This document shows positions 40,693 to 49,330 of a stretch of 63,159 nucleotides of DNA, piece after piece. The notes under the pieces are model-generated. The model was not told where the DNA came from. It saw nothing but the letters and a program-made list of their open reading frames with translations, and made no database searches. The translations under genes were made by a program, and so were the position numbers. Origin of the DNA: Corynebacterium senegalense (GTDB taxonomy: Bacteria; Actinomycetota; Actinomycetes; Mycobacteriales; Mycobacteriaceae); assembly GCF_900411315.1 (NCBI RefSeq), contig NZ_LS990887.1, forward strand, positions 445,554-508,712, written 5' to 3'. Position 1 is the stretch's first letter. Every line of letters starts with the position of its first letter.

Positions 40693-41925
40693 GTGGCACG
40701 CGGGGTTTCCGGGGTGTCCGTGGCCGAGCACCTCGAACGGGTGCTCTCCCTGGCCTCCCCCCGGGTGGAGCGGGGTGTCGCGCTCGACCGCGCGGCGGGA
40801 CGCGTCCTCGCTTCCGCGGCCGAGGCGGCGCTGCCCGTGCCGCCCTTCGACAACTCCGCGATGGACGGCTTCGCCGTGCGCGCCGCCGACCTGCCCGGCG
40901 AGGGGCCGTGGACGCTGCCGGTGGCGGGTGACATCCCCGCGGGCTCCCCGCCCCTCGACTGCCCGCCCGGCCACGCGGTGCGCGTCATGACCGGCGCGCC
41001 CGTCCCCCCGGGCGAAGGCGTCATCGTCGTGCCCGTGGAGCAGACAGACATTCCCGCCGGGCCCGTCCCGCTGCCGAGGCTCATCACAATCCACCGCGCG
41101 GACCCGGCGCGCAGCCACGTCCGCCCGCGCGGCGCGAACCTGGCGGAAGGCGCGGTCGCGGCGGCGGAGGGCACGGTTCTCGACGCCGGGGCGATGGCCG
41201 CGTTCGTCTCCGCGGGCGTGCGAAGCGTCGACGTGTACGACCGGCCGCGCGTCACGGTGGTCTCCACCGGCGACGAGCTTGTCCCGTGGCCGCGCGTTCC
41301 CGGCGCCGCGCAGCTGCCGGACTCCAACCTGCCCATGCTCGCCGGCCTCGCCGCCGCCAACGGCGCGGGCGAGGTGCACACAGCGCGCGCGGGCGACGCC
41401 CCGGGCAGCCTCTCGGCGCTACTTGACGACGCGGCGGAAACCTCCGACGTCATCCTCACCTCCGGCGGCATCAGCGCGGGCGCCTTCGACGTCGTCCGCG
41501 CCGCCGTCGAGCCGACGGGGCGGGCGTGGTTCGGCGGCGCGGACCAGCGCCCCGGCGGGCCCCAGGGGGCGGGGCGGTGGAACGGCACCGCGCTGCTCTG
41601 CCTGCCCGGCAACCCGGTGGCAGCGTGGGTGTCCTTCCACCTCTACGCCGCGCCCCTGCTGCGCGCCCTGCGCTGCGGCCGACCCGCCGCCGCCCCGCAC
41701 CTGCGGGCGCGGGCGGGCGAGGGCTTCCGGCCGCCGCGCTCCCCGTCTCCCCAGGTGGTGCCGGTCCGCCTCGATCTTTCCGGCGCGGACCCCGTGGCCA
41801 CCCCGTTTTCGCGCAGCGCCCACGGCTCCAGCGACGTCGCCTCCCTCACCGGCGTGTCCGGCTACGTCGTGCTGCGGCCCGGGCCGGTGCCCGATTCCCT
41901 CACCGTCTACCTGACAGAAAGCTAG
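40693..41925 (+). CDS. moeA: Molybdopterin molybdenumtransferase MoeA (first copy)
   Basis: 410 residues. Inserts molybdate into adenylylated molybdopterin. Motifs: PPFDNSAMDGFAV, VMTGAPVPPG, STGDELV, TSGGISAGAFD and CLPGNPVAAW. The segment that in E. coli MoeA is PGKP reads RPGGPQG, so a lysine reported as important there is replaced by glycine. A tail domain of ~80 residues closes the protein. GTG start 2 bp after moaA, which implies coupling. Confidence 0.93.
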   Translation: MARGVSGVSVAEHLERVLSLASPRVERGVALDRAAGRVLASAAEAALPVPPFDNSAMDGFAVRAADLPGEGPWTLPVAGDIPAGSPPLDCPPGHAVRVMTGAPVPPGEGVIVVPVEQTDIPAGPVPLPRLITIHRADPARSHVRPRGANLAEGAVAAAEGTVLDAGAMAAFVSAGVRSVDVYDRPRVTVVSTGDELVPWPRVPGAAQLPDSNLPMLAGLAAANGAGEVHTARAGDAPGSLSALLDDAAETSDVILTSGGISAGAFDVVRAAVEPTGRAWFGGADQRPGGPQGAGRWNGTALLCLPGNPVAAWVSFHLYAAPLLRALRCGRPAAAPHLRARAGEGFRPPRSPSPQVVPVRLDLSGADPVATPFSRSAHGSSDVASLTGVSGYVVLRPGPVPDSLTVYLTES

Positions 41926-41927
41926 CC

Positions 41928-42401
41928 ATGAAGTTCACCCACCTCACGTCTACCGGCCAGGCGCACATGGTCGACGTCACCGAGAAGCAGCCCACGGTGC
42001 GCGCCGCCACCGCCCGCGGCGAGGTCGCCTGCTCGCCCGAGGTTCTCGCGGCGCTTCGCGACGGCACCGTGCCCAAGGGCGACGTCCTGGCCGTCGCGCG
42101 CGTGGCCGGGATCTCCGCCGCGAAGAAGGTGCCCGACCTGCTGCCGCTGGCCCACACCATCGGGGTGCACGGCTGCTCGGTCGACCTGGACATCCGGGAC
42201 GACCACGTCGCCATCGAGGCGACCGTGCGCACGGCGGATCGCACCGGCGTGGAGATGGAGGCGCTCACCGCCGTCAGCGTCGCTGCGCTGAGCGTGGTGG
42301 ACATGGTCAAGGGCGTCGACCGCAGCGCCTACGTGCGCCGCATGGGCATCACGGCGAAGTCGGGCGGGCGCTCCGGGGACTGGTCGCGTGAGCTGCCCTA
42401 A
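41928..42401 (+). CDS. moaC: Cyclic pyranopterin monophosphate synthase MoaC
   Basis: 157 residues. Second enzyme of the pathway, completing cPMP from the MoaA product. MVDVTEKQPTVRAATARGEV and the active-site DMVKGVDR (Asp and Lys) are present; the usual LIPLCHP loop reads LLPLAHT, keeping the histidine. ATG 41928 lies 2 bp after the moeA stop, with no obvious ribosome binding site. Confidence 0.95.
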   Translation: MKFTHLTSTGQAHMVDVTEKQPTVRAATARGEVACSPEVLAALRDGTVPKGDVLAVARVAGISAAKKVPDLLPLAHTIGVHGCSVDLDIRDDHVAIEATVRTADRTGVEMEALTAVSVAALSVVDMVKGVDRSAYVRRMGITAKSGGRSGDWSRELP

Positions 42402-42963
42402 GCCCGGGGAGATCGGGGTGGTCGTCCTCGCCGGGGGCCGCTCGACGCGCATGGGCGCGGACAAGGCCCGGGTCAGGGTGGGGGGCAGGCGGCTCGTCGA
42501 CAAGCTTCTCGACGCCCTCCCCGCCCCTCACCCCGTCATCGTCGTCTCGCCCGAGGACCTGGGGGTGCCGACGGTGAGCGAGGACCCGCCCTACGGCGGC
42601 CCGGTGGCGGGGATCGCGGCCGGGGCGCGCGCCCTGGACACCCCGTTTGTGGCCGTCGTGGCGGTGGACGCCCCGCACTCGCCCGGCCTGCTGCCGGCGC
42701 TATCGGCGGCCCTGGGCACCCACGACTGCGCCGCGATCGTCTCCGCCGACGGTGCCGTGCAGCCCTTGTGCGCCCTGTGGCGGCGCGACAGCCTGCTCGC
42801 GGCGTTAGACGCCGTGGGTGCGCGCGACGCGGCGGCGATGAAGCTGCTGCGCGCCGCGGGCTCCGTCGCGCTCGTAGACGGCGACGGCCGCGAGCGCGAC
42901 TTCGACACCCCCGGCGAACTCTCCGAGCTCGGGGACGTCGACCTCGGGGACTCGGCGCCGTGA
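42388..42963 (+). CDS. mobA: Molybdenum cofactor guanylyltransferase MobA-like
   Basis: 191 residues. Nucleotidyltransferase fold: VVLAGGRSTRMGADK (GTP loop) and VAVDAPHSP in place of the usual CDxP metal loop, then GAVQPLCALWRR. It would convert Mo-molybdopterin to the guanine dinucleotide form; a cytidylyl (MocA-like) role cannot be excluded. GTG start overlaps the end of moaC by 14 bp. Confidence 0.85.
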   Translation: MSCPKPGEIGVVVLAGGRSTRMGADKARVRVGGRRLVDKLLDALPAPHPVIVVSPEDLGVPTVSEDPPYGGPVAGIAAGARALDTPFVAVVAVDAPHSPGLLPALSAALGTHDCAAIVSADGAVQPLCALWRRDSLLAALDAVGARDAAAMKLLRAAGSVALVDGDGRERDFDTPGELSELGDVDLGDSAP

Positions 42964-43018
42964 CCCTCAACTGCAATAGGTAACGTTCACTACAAAACCG
43001 ACCCCACAGGAGGAGACC

Positions 43019-43765
43019 ATGCGTGTGACCCGCGCCGCCGCAGCGCTGCTCGCCGCCGCCGCGCTTGCCGGCTGCTCGCCGTCCGGAACGACCGGGCAGG
43101 GCGGGCCCGACGAACTGGTGGTCCTCGGGGCGGCGTCGACACGCGTGCTCAACGAGGACATCCAGCGCCTCTCCCCCGACGCACTCACCTTCGTCAACGC
43201 GGGCTCCTCCGACCTGGTCCAGCAGCTTCGCGACGGCTCCCCCGGCGACCTCCTCATCACCGCCGACCAGAGAACCATGGACGCCGCCGTCGCCGACGGC
43301 GTGGCCGACAACCCCCGCGTGGTGGCCACCAACTCGATGGTTCTCGTCGTTCCCCGGGGCAACCCCGCCGGCATCACCCGGGTTGAGGACGTGCAGCGCG
43401 AGGGCGTCCACCTTGTCACCTGCGACGCCCAGGTGCCCTGCGGCGCGGTGGCCGGCCAGCTCGCGGAGGCGAACGGGCTGGCCCTGGCCCCGGTTTCGCT
43501 CGAGCACAACGTGGCGGACACGCTGGGCAAGGTCGTCTCCGGGGAGGCGGACGCAGGCTTCGTCTACCGCACCGACGCCGCGGCCGCGGGCGACGCCGTC
43601 GAGGTCATCGAGATCCCCCACGCCGAGGAGTACCCGAACTCGCTGGTCGCCGCCGTGACCACCGGCACGCAGCACAGGGACGAGGCCGGGCGGCTGCTGG
43701 AGACGCTCAGCGGCGAGGAAATGGCGCAAGCCTGGTCCCGCCACGGCTTCACCCCGGCGGGGTAG
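43019..43765 (+). CDS. modA: Molybdate-binding lipoprotein ModA
   Basis: 248 residues. Signal peptide with lipobox ALAGC at about 16-20, so a lipid-anchored extracytoplasmic binding protein. LVVLGAASTRVLNEDIQRL, SSDLVQQLRDGSPGDLLITAD and the C-terminal AQAWSRHGF fit the ModA family. CAGGAGGAGACC precedes the ATG. A TAACGTT-centred partial palindrome in the 55-bp gap upstream could hold a regulator site. Upstream of its permease/ATPase. Confidence 0.93.
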   Translation: MRVTRAAAALLAAAALAGCSPSGTTGQGGPDELVVLGAASTRVLNEDIQRLSPDALTFVNAGSSDLVQQLRDGSPGDLLITADQRTMDAAVADGVADNPRVVATNSMVLVVPRGNPAGITRVEDVQREGVHLVTCDAQVPCGAVAGQLAEANGLALAPVSLEHNVADTLGKVVSGEADAGFVYRTDAAAAGDAVEVIEIPHAEEYPNSLVAAVTTGTQHRDEAGRLLETLSGEEMAQAWSRHGFTPAG

Positions 43766-43771
43766 GCGCCA

Positions 43772-45664
43772 GTGACCGGCCCAACCCAGGCAACCACGAG
43801 ACCGCCGTACCCGGCCGCGCGCCCCACCCCCGCGGCCGTGCGCGTGCTCGGGTTGGTTGCCCTGGCCACCATCGTCGCGCCGGTCGCCGCGCTGGGCACG
43901 CGGGTGCCATGGGGGCGGATCGGCACCATCCTCGCCGCGGAGGAGACGGCGCAGCTCCTGCGCGTCACCGTGGCCTCCTCCCTGCTCTCCTGCCTGATCA
44001 CAGTGCTCATCGGCGCGCCGCTGGCTCTGTGGATGCGCAACCTGCGACGCGGGGCGCAGCTTGCCCGCCTGCTCGTCCTGGTCCCGCTCGCCCTACCGCC
44101 GGTGGTCGCGGGCCTGGCGCTGACAGCCCTCATCGGGCGCCGAGGCCTCGCAGCACCGGTCCTTGACCTGCTCGGGGTCCAGTTCGCCTTCGCCTTCCCC
44201 GGGGTGGTGGCCTCTCACGTCTTCGTCGCGCTGCCCTTCGTGGTGATCACCCTCGACTCCGCCCTGCGCCAGCTCGACGGCGAGGTCCTCGACTCCGCCG
44301 CCGGGGTGGGCATCTCGCCGTCCCGGGCGACGCTGCGCATCACGCTGCCCGCCGTCGCGCCGGCGCTCGTCTCCGCCGCGGGGCTGGCGTGCGCGCGCTC
44401 GCTCGGCGAGTTCGGCACCACGCTGACCTTCGCCGGCTCCCTACCGGGGGTGACGCGCACAATGCCGCTGGGGATCTACATCGCCCGCGAGATCGACCAG
44501 CCGCTCGCCTACGGGCTGGCCGCGGTGCTGACGGGCCTGGCGGTTGCCACGCTCGCCCTCACCCTCCTGCCGTCTGCTCTGTCGGGCCGCGGGCCCGCGC
44601 CGCGCCCGCGTGTCACGGGCTCGATCGACGCCGCCGCGCTGGAGCACCTCTGCCGCCCCGCGGCCGACGGGCCGGAGGTCTCGGTGGGCGGCGCCACCTT
44701 CCCGGCCGGGGCGACCACGGCGCTGATCGGCCCGAACGGCTCGGGCAAGACCACCCTTCTGGGGCAGATCGCCGGGCGGCTCACGGGCCCGGAGGTCCGC
44801 ATCGCCGGGCGCCGCGTCGACGGCCTGCCCGCCCACCGGCGCGGGGTGGTCATGCTCACCCAAACCCCCGGCCTGCCGCCCACGTCCACCCCGCTGAAGG
44901 CGGTGGCGATGGTCACCGGCGAGGTGAGCGCGGCGGGTTCGCTCCTGCACGCCGCCGGGCTCGCCGAGCTTGCCGACGTCCCCGTCCGCGCCCTCTCCGG
45001 CGGCCAGGCTGCCCAGGTGTCCCTCGTCCGGGCGCTGGCGGCGCGCCCCCGCGTCCTGCTTCTCGACGAGCCCCTCGCCGCCATCGACGTCGACTCCGCC
45101 CGCCGCTGGCGCCACATCCTGCGCGCCACCGCCTCCGGCCGCACCGCCATCGTGGTCACGCACAACCCCCTCGACATCGCCGCGCTGTCCCAGCACACCG
45201 CGGTGATGGAGCGGGGAGATGTCGTTGCGCTGCGGCCCACGGGCGACGAGCTGCGCGCCCCGAGCACCGCGTTTTCCGCGCGCCTGGCCGGGCGCAACCT
45301 CCTGCCCGCGACGCTGACGAGCGGCGCCCGCCCCGGCCAGCCGGGCGTTGCGCGCACGCCGTACGGCCCACTGAGGGCAACGGCCGCGGCAGCTTGCGAA
45401 GCCGGCCAGCCGGTGGTGGCCGTCTTCTCCCCCGCCGACGCGCGCCTGACGGACCCGGCCAGCGGCGACCTGCGGGCGCGGGTGCTCTCCCTGACCCCGA
45501 CGGCCTCGGGCGGAGTGGACATCGAACTTGACGCCGGAGACGGAGTTCTCGTGTGCCCCACGGGACGGGACGAGGCGCTCGCGCTCGAACCGGGGGCGTG
45601 GGTCGGCGTCCACGTGCCCACCGGCGCGGCCCTGACTTACGCTCCTCGGGCGCTCCGGCGCTGA
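43772..45664 (+). CDS. modBC: Fused molybdate ABC transporter permease-ATPase ModBC
   Basis: 630 residues. Residues ~25-275 are a ModB permease (EFGTTLTFAGSLPGVTRTMPLGIY). Residues ~290-510 are a ModC ATPase with Walker A GPNGSGKTT (about 319-327), signature LSGGQAAQ and Walker B LLLDEPLAAID. The C-terminal ~100 residues fit a TOBE/Mop domain that senses molybdate. One reading frame without a stop joins the two; the linker is short (about 15 residues). GTG start 6 bp after modA. No terminator with a U-tract is seen after it, but a structured region follows. Confidence 0.93.
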   Translation: MTGPTQATTRPPYPAARPTPAAVRVLGLVALATIVAPVAALGTRVPWGRIGTILAAEETAQLLRVTVASSLLSCLITVLIGAPLALWMRNLRRGAQLARLLVLVPLALPPVVAGLALTALIGRRGLAAPVLDLLGVQFAFAFPGVVASHVFVALPFVVITLDSALRQLDGEVLDSAAGVGISPSRATLRITLPAVAPALVSAAGLACARSLGEFGTTLTFAGSLPGVTRTMPLGIYIAREIDQPLAYGLAAVLTGLAVATLALTLLPSALSGRGPAPRPRVTGSIDAAALEHLCRPAADGPEVSVGGATFPAGATTALIGPNGSGKTTLLGQIAGRLTGPEVRIAGRRVDGLPAHRRGVVMLTQTPGLPPTSTPLKAVAMVTGEVSAAGSLLHAAGLAELADVPVRALSGGQAAQVSLVRALAARPRVLLLDEPLAAIDVDSARRWRHILRATASGRTAIVVTHNPLDIAALSQHTAVMERGDVVALRPTGDELRAPSTAFSARLAGRNLLPATLTSGARPGQPGVARTPYGPLRATAAAACEAGQPVVAVFSPADARLTDPASGDLRARVLSLTPTASGGVDIELDAGDGVLVCPTGRDEALALEPGAWVGVHVPTGAALTYAPRALRR

Positions 45665-45787
45665 GCTCGATGCCGGACCAACCCATGTTTCGTCCCTCTT
45701 ACGTGGAAGAAGCAATCGAGGACGGATCACGCGTTCGACAGCAGCGCCACGCAAAGACCTTCAGGAACAGGCGCACAGGACAAGATC

Positions 45788-45840
45788 GAAAGGGTAAGGA
45801 TCCGCTCGCGGAGGCCGGATCGGTGGATTCTTGCCCTTCC
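45788..45840. other. Two-tier hairpin in the 255-bp gap between modBC and moaD
   Basis: AAGGGTAAG (45790-45798) pairs with CTTGCCCTT (45830-45838, one G-U); directly inside it GATCCG (45799-45804) pairs with CGGATC (45816-45821). The gap 45665-45920 has no gene that I can support. It lies between two convergent genes, so a bidirectional terminator is the simplest reading, but there is no clear U-tract. Confidence 0.45.
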
Positions 45841-45920
45841 GTTCTTCACCTCGGGAGTCGCTCCGCCGCAGGAAGAAGCCTCACGTGAACGCGCGGGTCC
45901 ACCTCGTCAGCCGAGCCCAC

Positions 45921-46175
45921 CTAACCCCCCGCAAACGGTGGCAGCACATCCACCCGCGCGGCACTCTCCAGCGACCGGTCCCGCCCGGCTCGGGCGCCGT
46001 CGACGAGGAAGGTGCAGCGCTCCACGACATCCGCCAGGCTCAGGCCCGCGTCGGTGGTGCCGGTGTGGCGGGAAGTGGCGTCGTCAAGCAAGTGCCCGAG
46101 GGTGGGAAACTCCCCGACCTCTTCCTCGCGGACCCCGGCGGCGGCGCGGGCGGCGGCGAAGTAGTGGATACGCAT
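45921..46175 (-). CDS. moaD: Molybdopterin synthase small subunit MoaD
   Basis: 84 residues, ubiquitin-like fold, ending in the required Gly-Gly (LPPFAGG), which is adenylated by MoeB and carries the sulfur as a thiocarboxylate. I chose ATG 46175 (MRIHYFAAARA) because TAGGAT lies exactly 7 nt upstream; an ATG at 46184 is inside that box. It is the only Moco gene here on the minus strand, divergent from the second moeA. Confidence 0.9.
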   Translation of the reverse strand: MRIHYFAAARAAAGVREEEVGEFPTLGHLLDDATSRHTGTTDAGLSLADVVERCTFLVDGARAGRDRSLESAARVDVLPPFAGG

Positions 46176-46182
46176 GGCCCTC

Positions 46183-46206
46183 ATCCTAGGCCAGCATGCT
46201 TACTCT
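46183..46206. promoter_or_regulatory. Divergent leaderless promoters of moaD and the second moeA
   Basis: Minus strand TAGGAT (complement of 46183-46188), 7 nt before ATG 46175; plus strand TACTCT (46201-46206), 6 nt before ATG 46213. Both boxes lie in the 37-bp gap, so both genes are probably leaderless and could be co-regulated. Confidence 0.55.
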
Positions 46207-46212
46207 TAGGCC

Positions 46213-47382
46213 ATGAGTAGAACCCCCGAGGAGCACGCTGCGGCCGTCCGCGCTCTGCTCCCGCCGCGCCCCGCCTCGCGGGTGAGTGTCGCGGACGCAG
46301 CGCGCCTCCGGGCGCGGCTCGCCGCCGACGTTCGCGCGCGCGAGGATCAGCCCGGCTTCGACAACTCGCAGATGGACGGCTACGCGGTCGGCTCGCTCGA
46401 GCCCCGCTTGGCGACGTCCGGCCCCACCATCCCGGCGGGCACCGACCCCGCCTCCCTCTACCCCGCCGGCCTGGGCGCACTCGCCGCCCCGATCATGACC
46501 GGCGCGCGGCTGCCCGCGGGCACGCGCGCCGTTGTACCCGTCGAGCGCTGCTCACCCGCCGAGTTCGTGGCCGAGGGCGAGCAGGTCGGGCTGCCGAAGG
46601 CGACGGCCGGCCAGTTCTGCCGTCGGGCGGGCTCGGACATCCGCGCGGGCGAGGTGCTCGCCCCCGCCGGCGCCGAGGTCACCCCGGCGCTGTACGGCTC
46701 GCTCGTCGCCCAGGGCATCGAGACCGTCGAGGTGGTCCGCCAGGCGCGGATCCTGATCATCACCGGCGGCGCGGAGGTCGGCGCGCCGGGCTCGACGGTG
46801 GGCGCGGCGTCCGTGCGCGACACCAACGGCCCGCTCATCGAGCTGCTAGCCCAGCGCCACGGCATCGCGGTGGCGGGAAGAATAACCACTGACGATGACC
46901 CTGCCGCCCTCGAGCGCGCCGTGGGCGAGGCTATGCAGCGGCTCGCCCCGGATACCGTGGTCACTTCCGGCGGCATCAGCCACGGAAAATTCGAGGTCAT
47001 CCGCCAGGTGTTTGCCGACGGCTGGTACGGCCACGTGGCCCAGCAGCCTGGTGGGCCGCAGGGGCTGTCCACCTTCCGCGGGGTGCCCGTGCTCAGCCTG
47101 CCGGGCAACCCTGTGTCCACGCTGGTGAGCTTCCGGCTCTACGTCGCGCCGACCCTCGGCCACGCCCCGGAGCCCGTCCTGGTTCCCCTCGCCGAGCCGG
47201 TGACCGGGCTCGAGGGCCGCGAGCAGTTCCTCCGCGGCCGCTTCGACAACGGCCGCGCCGCCCCCGTCGGCGGTGCCGGGTCCCACCTGCTGGCCCAGGC
47301 GGCGCCGGCGCAGTGCCTGATCCGTGTGCCGGCGGGCGCGACGCTTCCGGCCGGGGACCTCGCACGCGTCTACCCTCTGTAG
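46213..47382 (+). CDS. Second MoeA paralogue
   Basis: 389 residues. MoeA motifs are present with changes: FDNSQMDGYAV, IMTGARLPAG, TSGGISHGKFE and LPGNPVSTLVSF are good, but STGDEL reads ITGGAEV, losing the aspartate, and PGKP reads QPGGPQG. It may be a working partner, a specialised isoform or a diverging copy. ATG 46213 is 6 nt after TACTCT. mog follows 13 bp downstream, with a further possible -10 (TAGAGT, 47380-47385). Confidence 0.85.
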   Translation: MSRTPEEHAAAVRALLPPRPASRVSVADAARLRARLAADVRAREDQPGFDNSQMDGYAVGSLEPRLATSGPTIPAGTDPASLYPAGLGALAAPIMTGARLPAGTRAVVPVERCSPAEFVAEGEQVGLPKATAGQFCRRAGSDIRAGEVLAPAGAEVTPALYGSLVAQGIETVEVVRQARILIITGGAEVGAPGSTVGAASVRDTNGPLIELLAQRHGIAVAGRITTDDDPAALERAVGEAMQRLAPDTVVTSGGISHGKFEVIRQVFADGWYGHVAQQPGGPQGLSTFRGVPVLSLPGNPVSTLVSFRLYVAPTLGHAPEPVLVPLAEPVTGLEGREQFLRGRFDNGRAAPVGGAGSHLLAQAAPAQCLIRVPAGATLPAGDLARVYPL

Positions 47383-47395
47383 AGTGGTCGCCAAC

Positions 47396-47866
47396 ATGCG
47401 AAAAGCTTCAGTGATCGTCGCCTCCACCCGCGCCGCCGCCGGCGCCTACGAGGACAGCTCGGGCGCGTACGCCGTCGATTTCCTGCGCGCCCGGGGATTC
47501 GACACCCCCGACGCCACGGTGGTGCCCGACGCGGCCATCGCCCAGGCCGTGCACGAAGCCCTCGCCGCGCAGCCTGCGGTCCTGCTGACCTCCGGTGGCA
47601 CGGGCATCACGCCGGACGACCTCACCGTCGAGGTCGTCGAGCCCCTGCTGGACAAGCAGCTGCCCGGCATCGTCCACGCCTTCTGGGCGAAGGGTCTGGA
47701 GAACACCCCGACCGCCGTGCTCTCCCGCGCCGTCGCCGGCATAGCCGGGCGCACCTTCGTGATGACGCTGCCCGGCTCCCGCGGCGGCGTCAAAGACGGC
47801 TGCGCGGTGCTCGACCCGCTCCTGGACCACATCCTCAACCTGGTGGAGGGCACTCATGGCCACTAA
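47396..47866 (+). CDS. mog: Molybdopterin adenylyltransferase Mog/MoaB
   Basis: 156 residues. Adenylates molybdopterin before metal insertion. MogA motifs: LLTSGGTGITPDDLT and TLPGSRGGVKDG. ATG 47396 lacks a ribosome binding site and is 10 nt after TAGAGT, so it may start at or near the 5' end of its mRNA. moaE starts before this gene ends (11-bp overlap). Confidence 0.93.
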   Translation: MRKASVIVASTRAAAGAYEDSSGAYAVDFLRARGFDTPDATVVPDAAIAQAVHEALAAQPAVLLTSGGTGITPDDLTVEVVEPLLDKQLPGIVHAFWAKGLENTPTAVLSRAVAGIAGRTFVMTLPGSRGGVKDGCAVLDPLLDHILNLVEGTHGH

Positions 47867-48317
47867 AGACCCCGACTACGTCGCCGCCCAGACCTCGAAG
47901 GTCACGGGCACGGCCATCACGGAGCAGCCCCTCGAGCAGCTTCTCGACGTCGCCGCGGCCGCCACCATGACCGAGGCGATGGGCGCGCTCGTGCGCTTCG
48001 AGGGCGTGGTGCGCAACCACGACGGCGGCGCGGAGGTCGCCGCCCTGAGCTACGAGGCCCACCCGAGCGCCGCCGCTGAGCTCGAGCGCGTCGCGGGCGA
48101 GGTGGCGGCTGCCCACCCCGTGCGCGTCTTCGCCGCCCACCGCACCGGGCCCGTCCCGATCGGCGAGATGGCCTTTGTGGTGCTGGTGGCCGGGGCGCAC
48201 CGTCGAGAAGCGTTCGCGGCGTGCGCGGAGGTCGCCGACCGCGTGAAGGCCGAGGTGCCCATCTGGAAGGAGCAGGACCTCGCGGACGGCACCACGCAGT
48301 GGGTGGGCATTGAGTAG
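47856..48317 (+). CDS. moaE: Molybdopterin synthase large subunit MoaE
   Basis: 153 residues. Catalytic subunit that uses MoaD thiocarboxylate to convert cPMP to molybdopterin. MGALVRFEGVVRNHDGG, HRTGPVPIGEMAFVVLVAGAHR and the active-site lysine in VPIWKEQ are conserved. It overlaps mog upstream and moeB downstream, which implies coupling. Confidence 0.95.
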   Translation: MATKDPDYVAAQTSKVTGTAITEQPLEQLLDVAAAATMTEAMGALVRFEGVVRNHDGGAEVAALSYEAHPSAAAELERVAGEVAAAHPVRVFAAHRTGPVPIGEMAFVVLVAGAHRREAFAACAEVADRVKAEVPIWKEQDLADGTTQWVGIE

Positions 48318-49323
48318 CCGCTACGCGCGCCAGGTCGCGCTCATCGGCCCCGAGGCGCAGGAGAAGCTGGCCGCGGCGCACGTCGCCGTGCTCGGCGCCG
48401 GGGGCCTGGGCTCGCCCGCCCTGCTCTACCTCGCCGCCGCGGGGGTGGGCACGATCACCGTCATCGACGCCGACACCGTCGACCTGACAAACCTGCACCG
48501 CCAGGTCATCCACTCGACGGCCGCGCTCGGAGAACCCAAGGCGGGCTCGGCGAAGCAGCGGATGGCGCAGCTCAACCCGCAGGTCCGCGTCAACGCCGTT
48601 GCGCAGCGCCTCACCTGGGACAACGCGCTCGATCTTCTCTGCGGCGCGGACGTGCTCCTCGACGGCTCCGACAACTTCGACGCCCGCCACGTGGCCAGCC
48701 ACGCCGCGGCCCGCCTGGGCATCCCCCACGTCTGGGCCTCGATCCTCGGCCACGAGGCCCAGCTCTCCGTGTTCTGGGCGGGACGCGGCCCGGTCTACGA
48801 GGACCTCTTCCCCGCCCCGCCCCCGCCGGGCAGCGTGCCCTCCTGCGCGCAGGCCGGGGTGCTCGGGCCGCTGGTCGGGATGGTCGGCTCCGCGATGGCC
48901 ATGGAGGCGCTCAAGCTCGTCACCGGGCTCGGCGAGCCGCTCGTCGGCCGCCTCGCCTACCTCGACTCACTATCCATGAGCTGGGAGTTCGTCCCCGTCG
49001 TCGCCGACCCCGGGGTCACCCGTCGCGTGCTTCGCGACGCCCCACCCCACGGCCCGGCCCAGGTCGACGCCCTCTCCCCCGGCGCGACCGTCATCGACGT
49101 GCGCGAACCCGAGGAGTTCGCCGCCTCCCACCTGCCCGGCTCCTTCAACGTCCCGCTGGGCGACATCCTCGGCGGCCACACCCCGCCGGAGGCGGAGAAC
49201 GGCGCGGTGGTCGTCTGCGCGCGCGGGGTGCGCTCGGCGCAGGCGGTCGCCGCGCTCGAGTCGCGCGGCGTGCGCGGCCTGGCCAGCCTGCGCGGCGGGC
49301 TGGAGCGCTACACAGGCAACTAG
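48310..49323 (+). CDS. moeB: MoaD-activating enzyme MoeB with C-terminal rhodanese domain
   Basis: 337 residues. E1-like adenylyltransferase (about 1-235): GAGGLGSPALLYLAAAG nucleotide loop and PSCAQAGVLGPLVG with the family cysteine. A rhodanese domain (about 250-337) follows, with catalytic cysteine in VVVCARGVRSA. It activates the MoaD C-terminus and may pass on sulfur from the cysteine desulfurase. The zinc CxxC pairs of E. coli MoeB are not apparent. TTG start overlaps the moaE stop by 8 bp. It ends 7 bp from the convergent thrB stop. Confidence 0.93.
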   Translation: MSSRYARQVALIGPEAQEKLAAAHVAVLGAGGLGSPALLYLAAAGVGTITVIDADTVDLTNLHRQVIHSTAALGEPKAGSAKQRMAQLNPQVRVNAVAQRLTWDNALDLLCGADVLLDGSDNFDARHVASHAAARLGIPHVWASILGHEAQLSVFWAGRGPVYEDLFPAPPPPGSVPSCAQAGVLGPLVGMVGSAMAMEALKLVTGLGEPLVGRLAYLDSLSMSWEFVPVVADPGVTRRVLRDAPPHGPAQVDALSPGATVIDVREPEEFAASHLPGSFNVPLGDILGGHTPPEAENGAVVVCARGVRSAQAVAALESRGVRGLASLRGGLERYTGN

Positions 49324-49330
49324 CCCCGGG

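Noticed and set aside
45553..45888. Open frame running from the end of modBC into the gap
   Set aside because: It begins in a shadow frame inside modBC and shows no recognisable protein; the gap seems non-coding.
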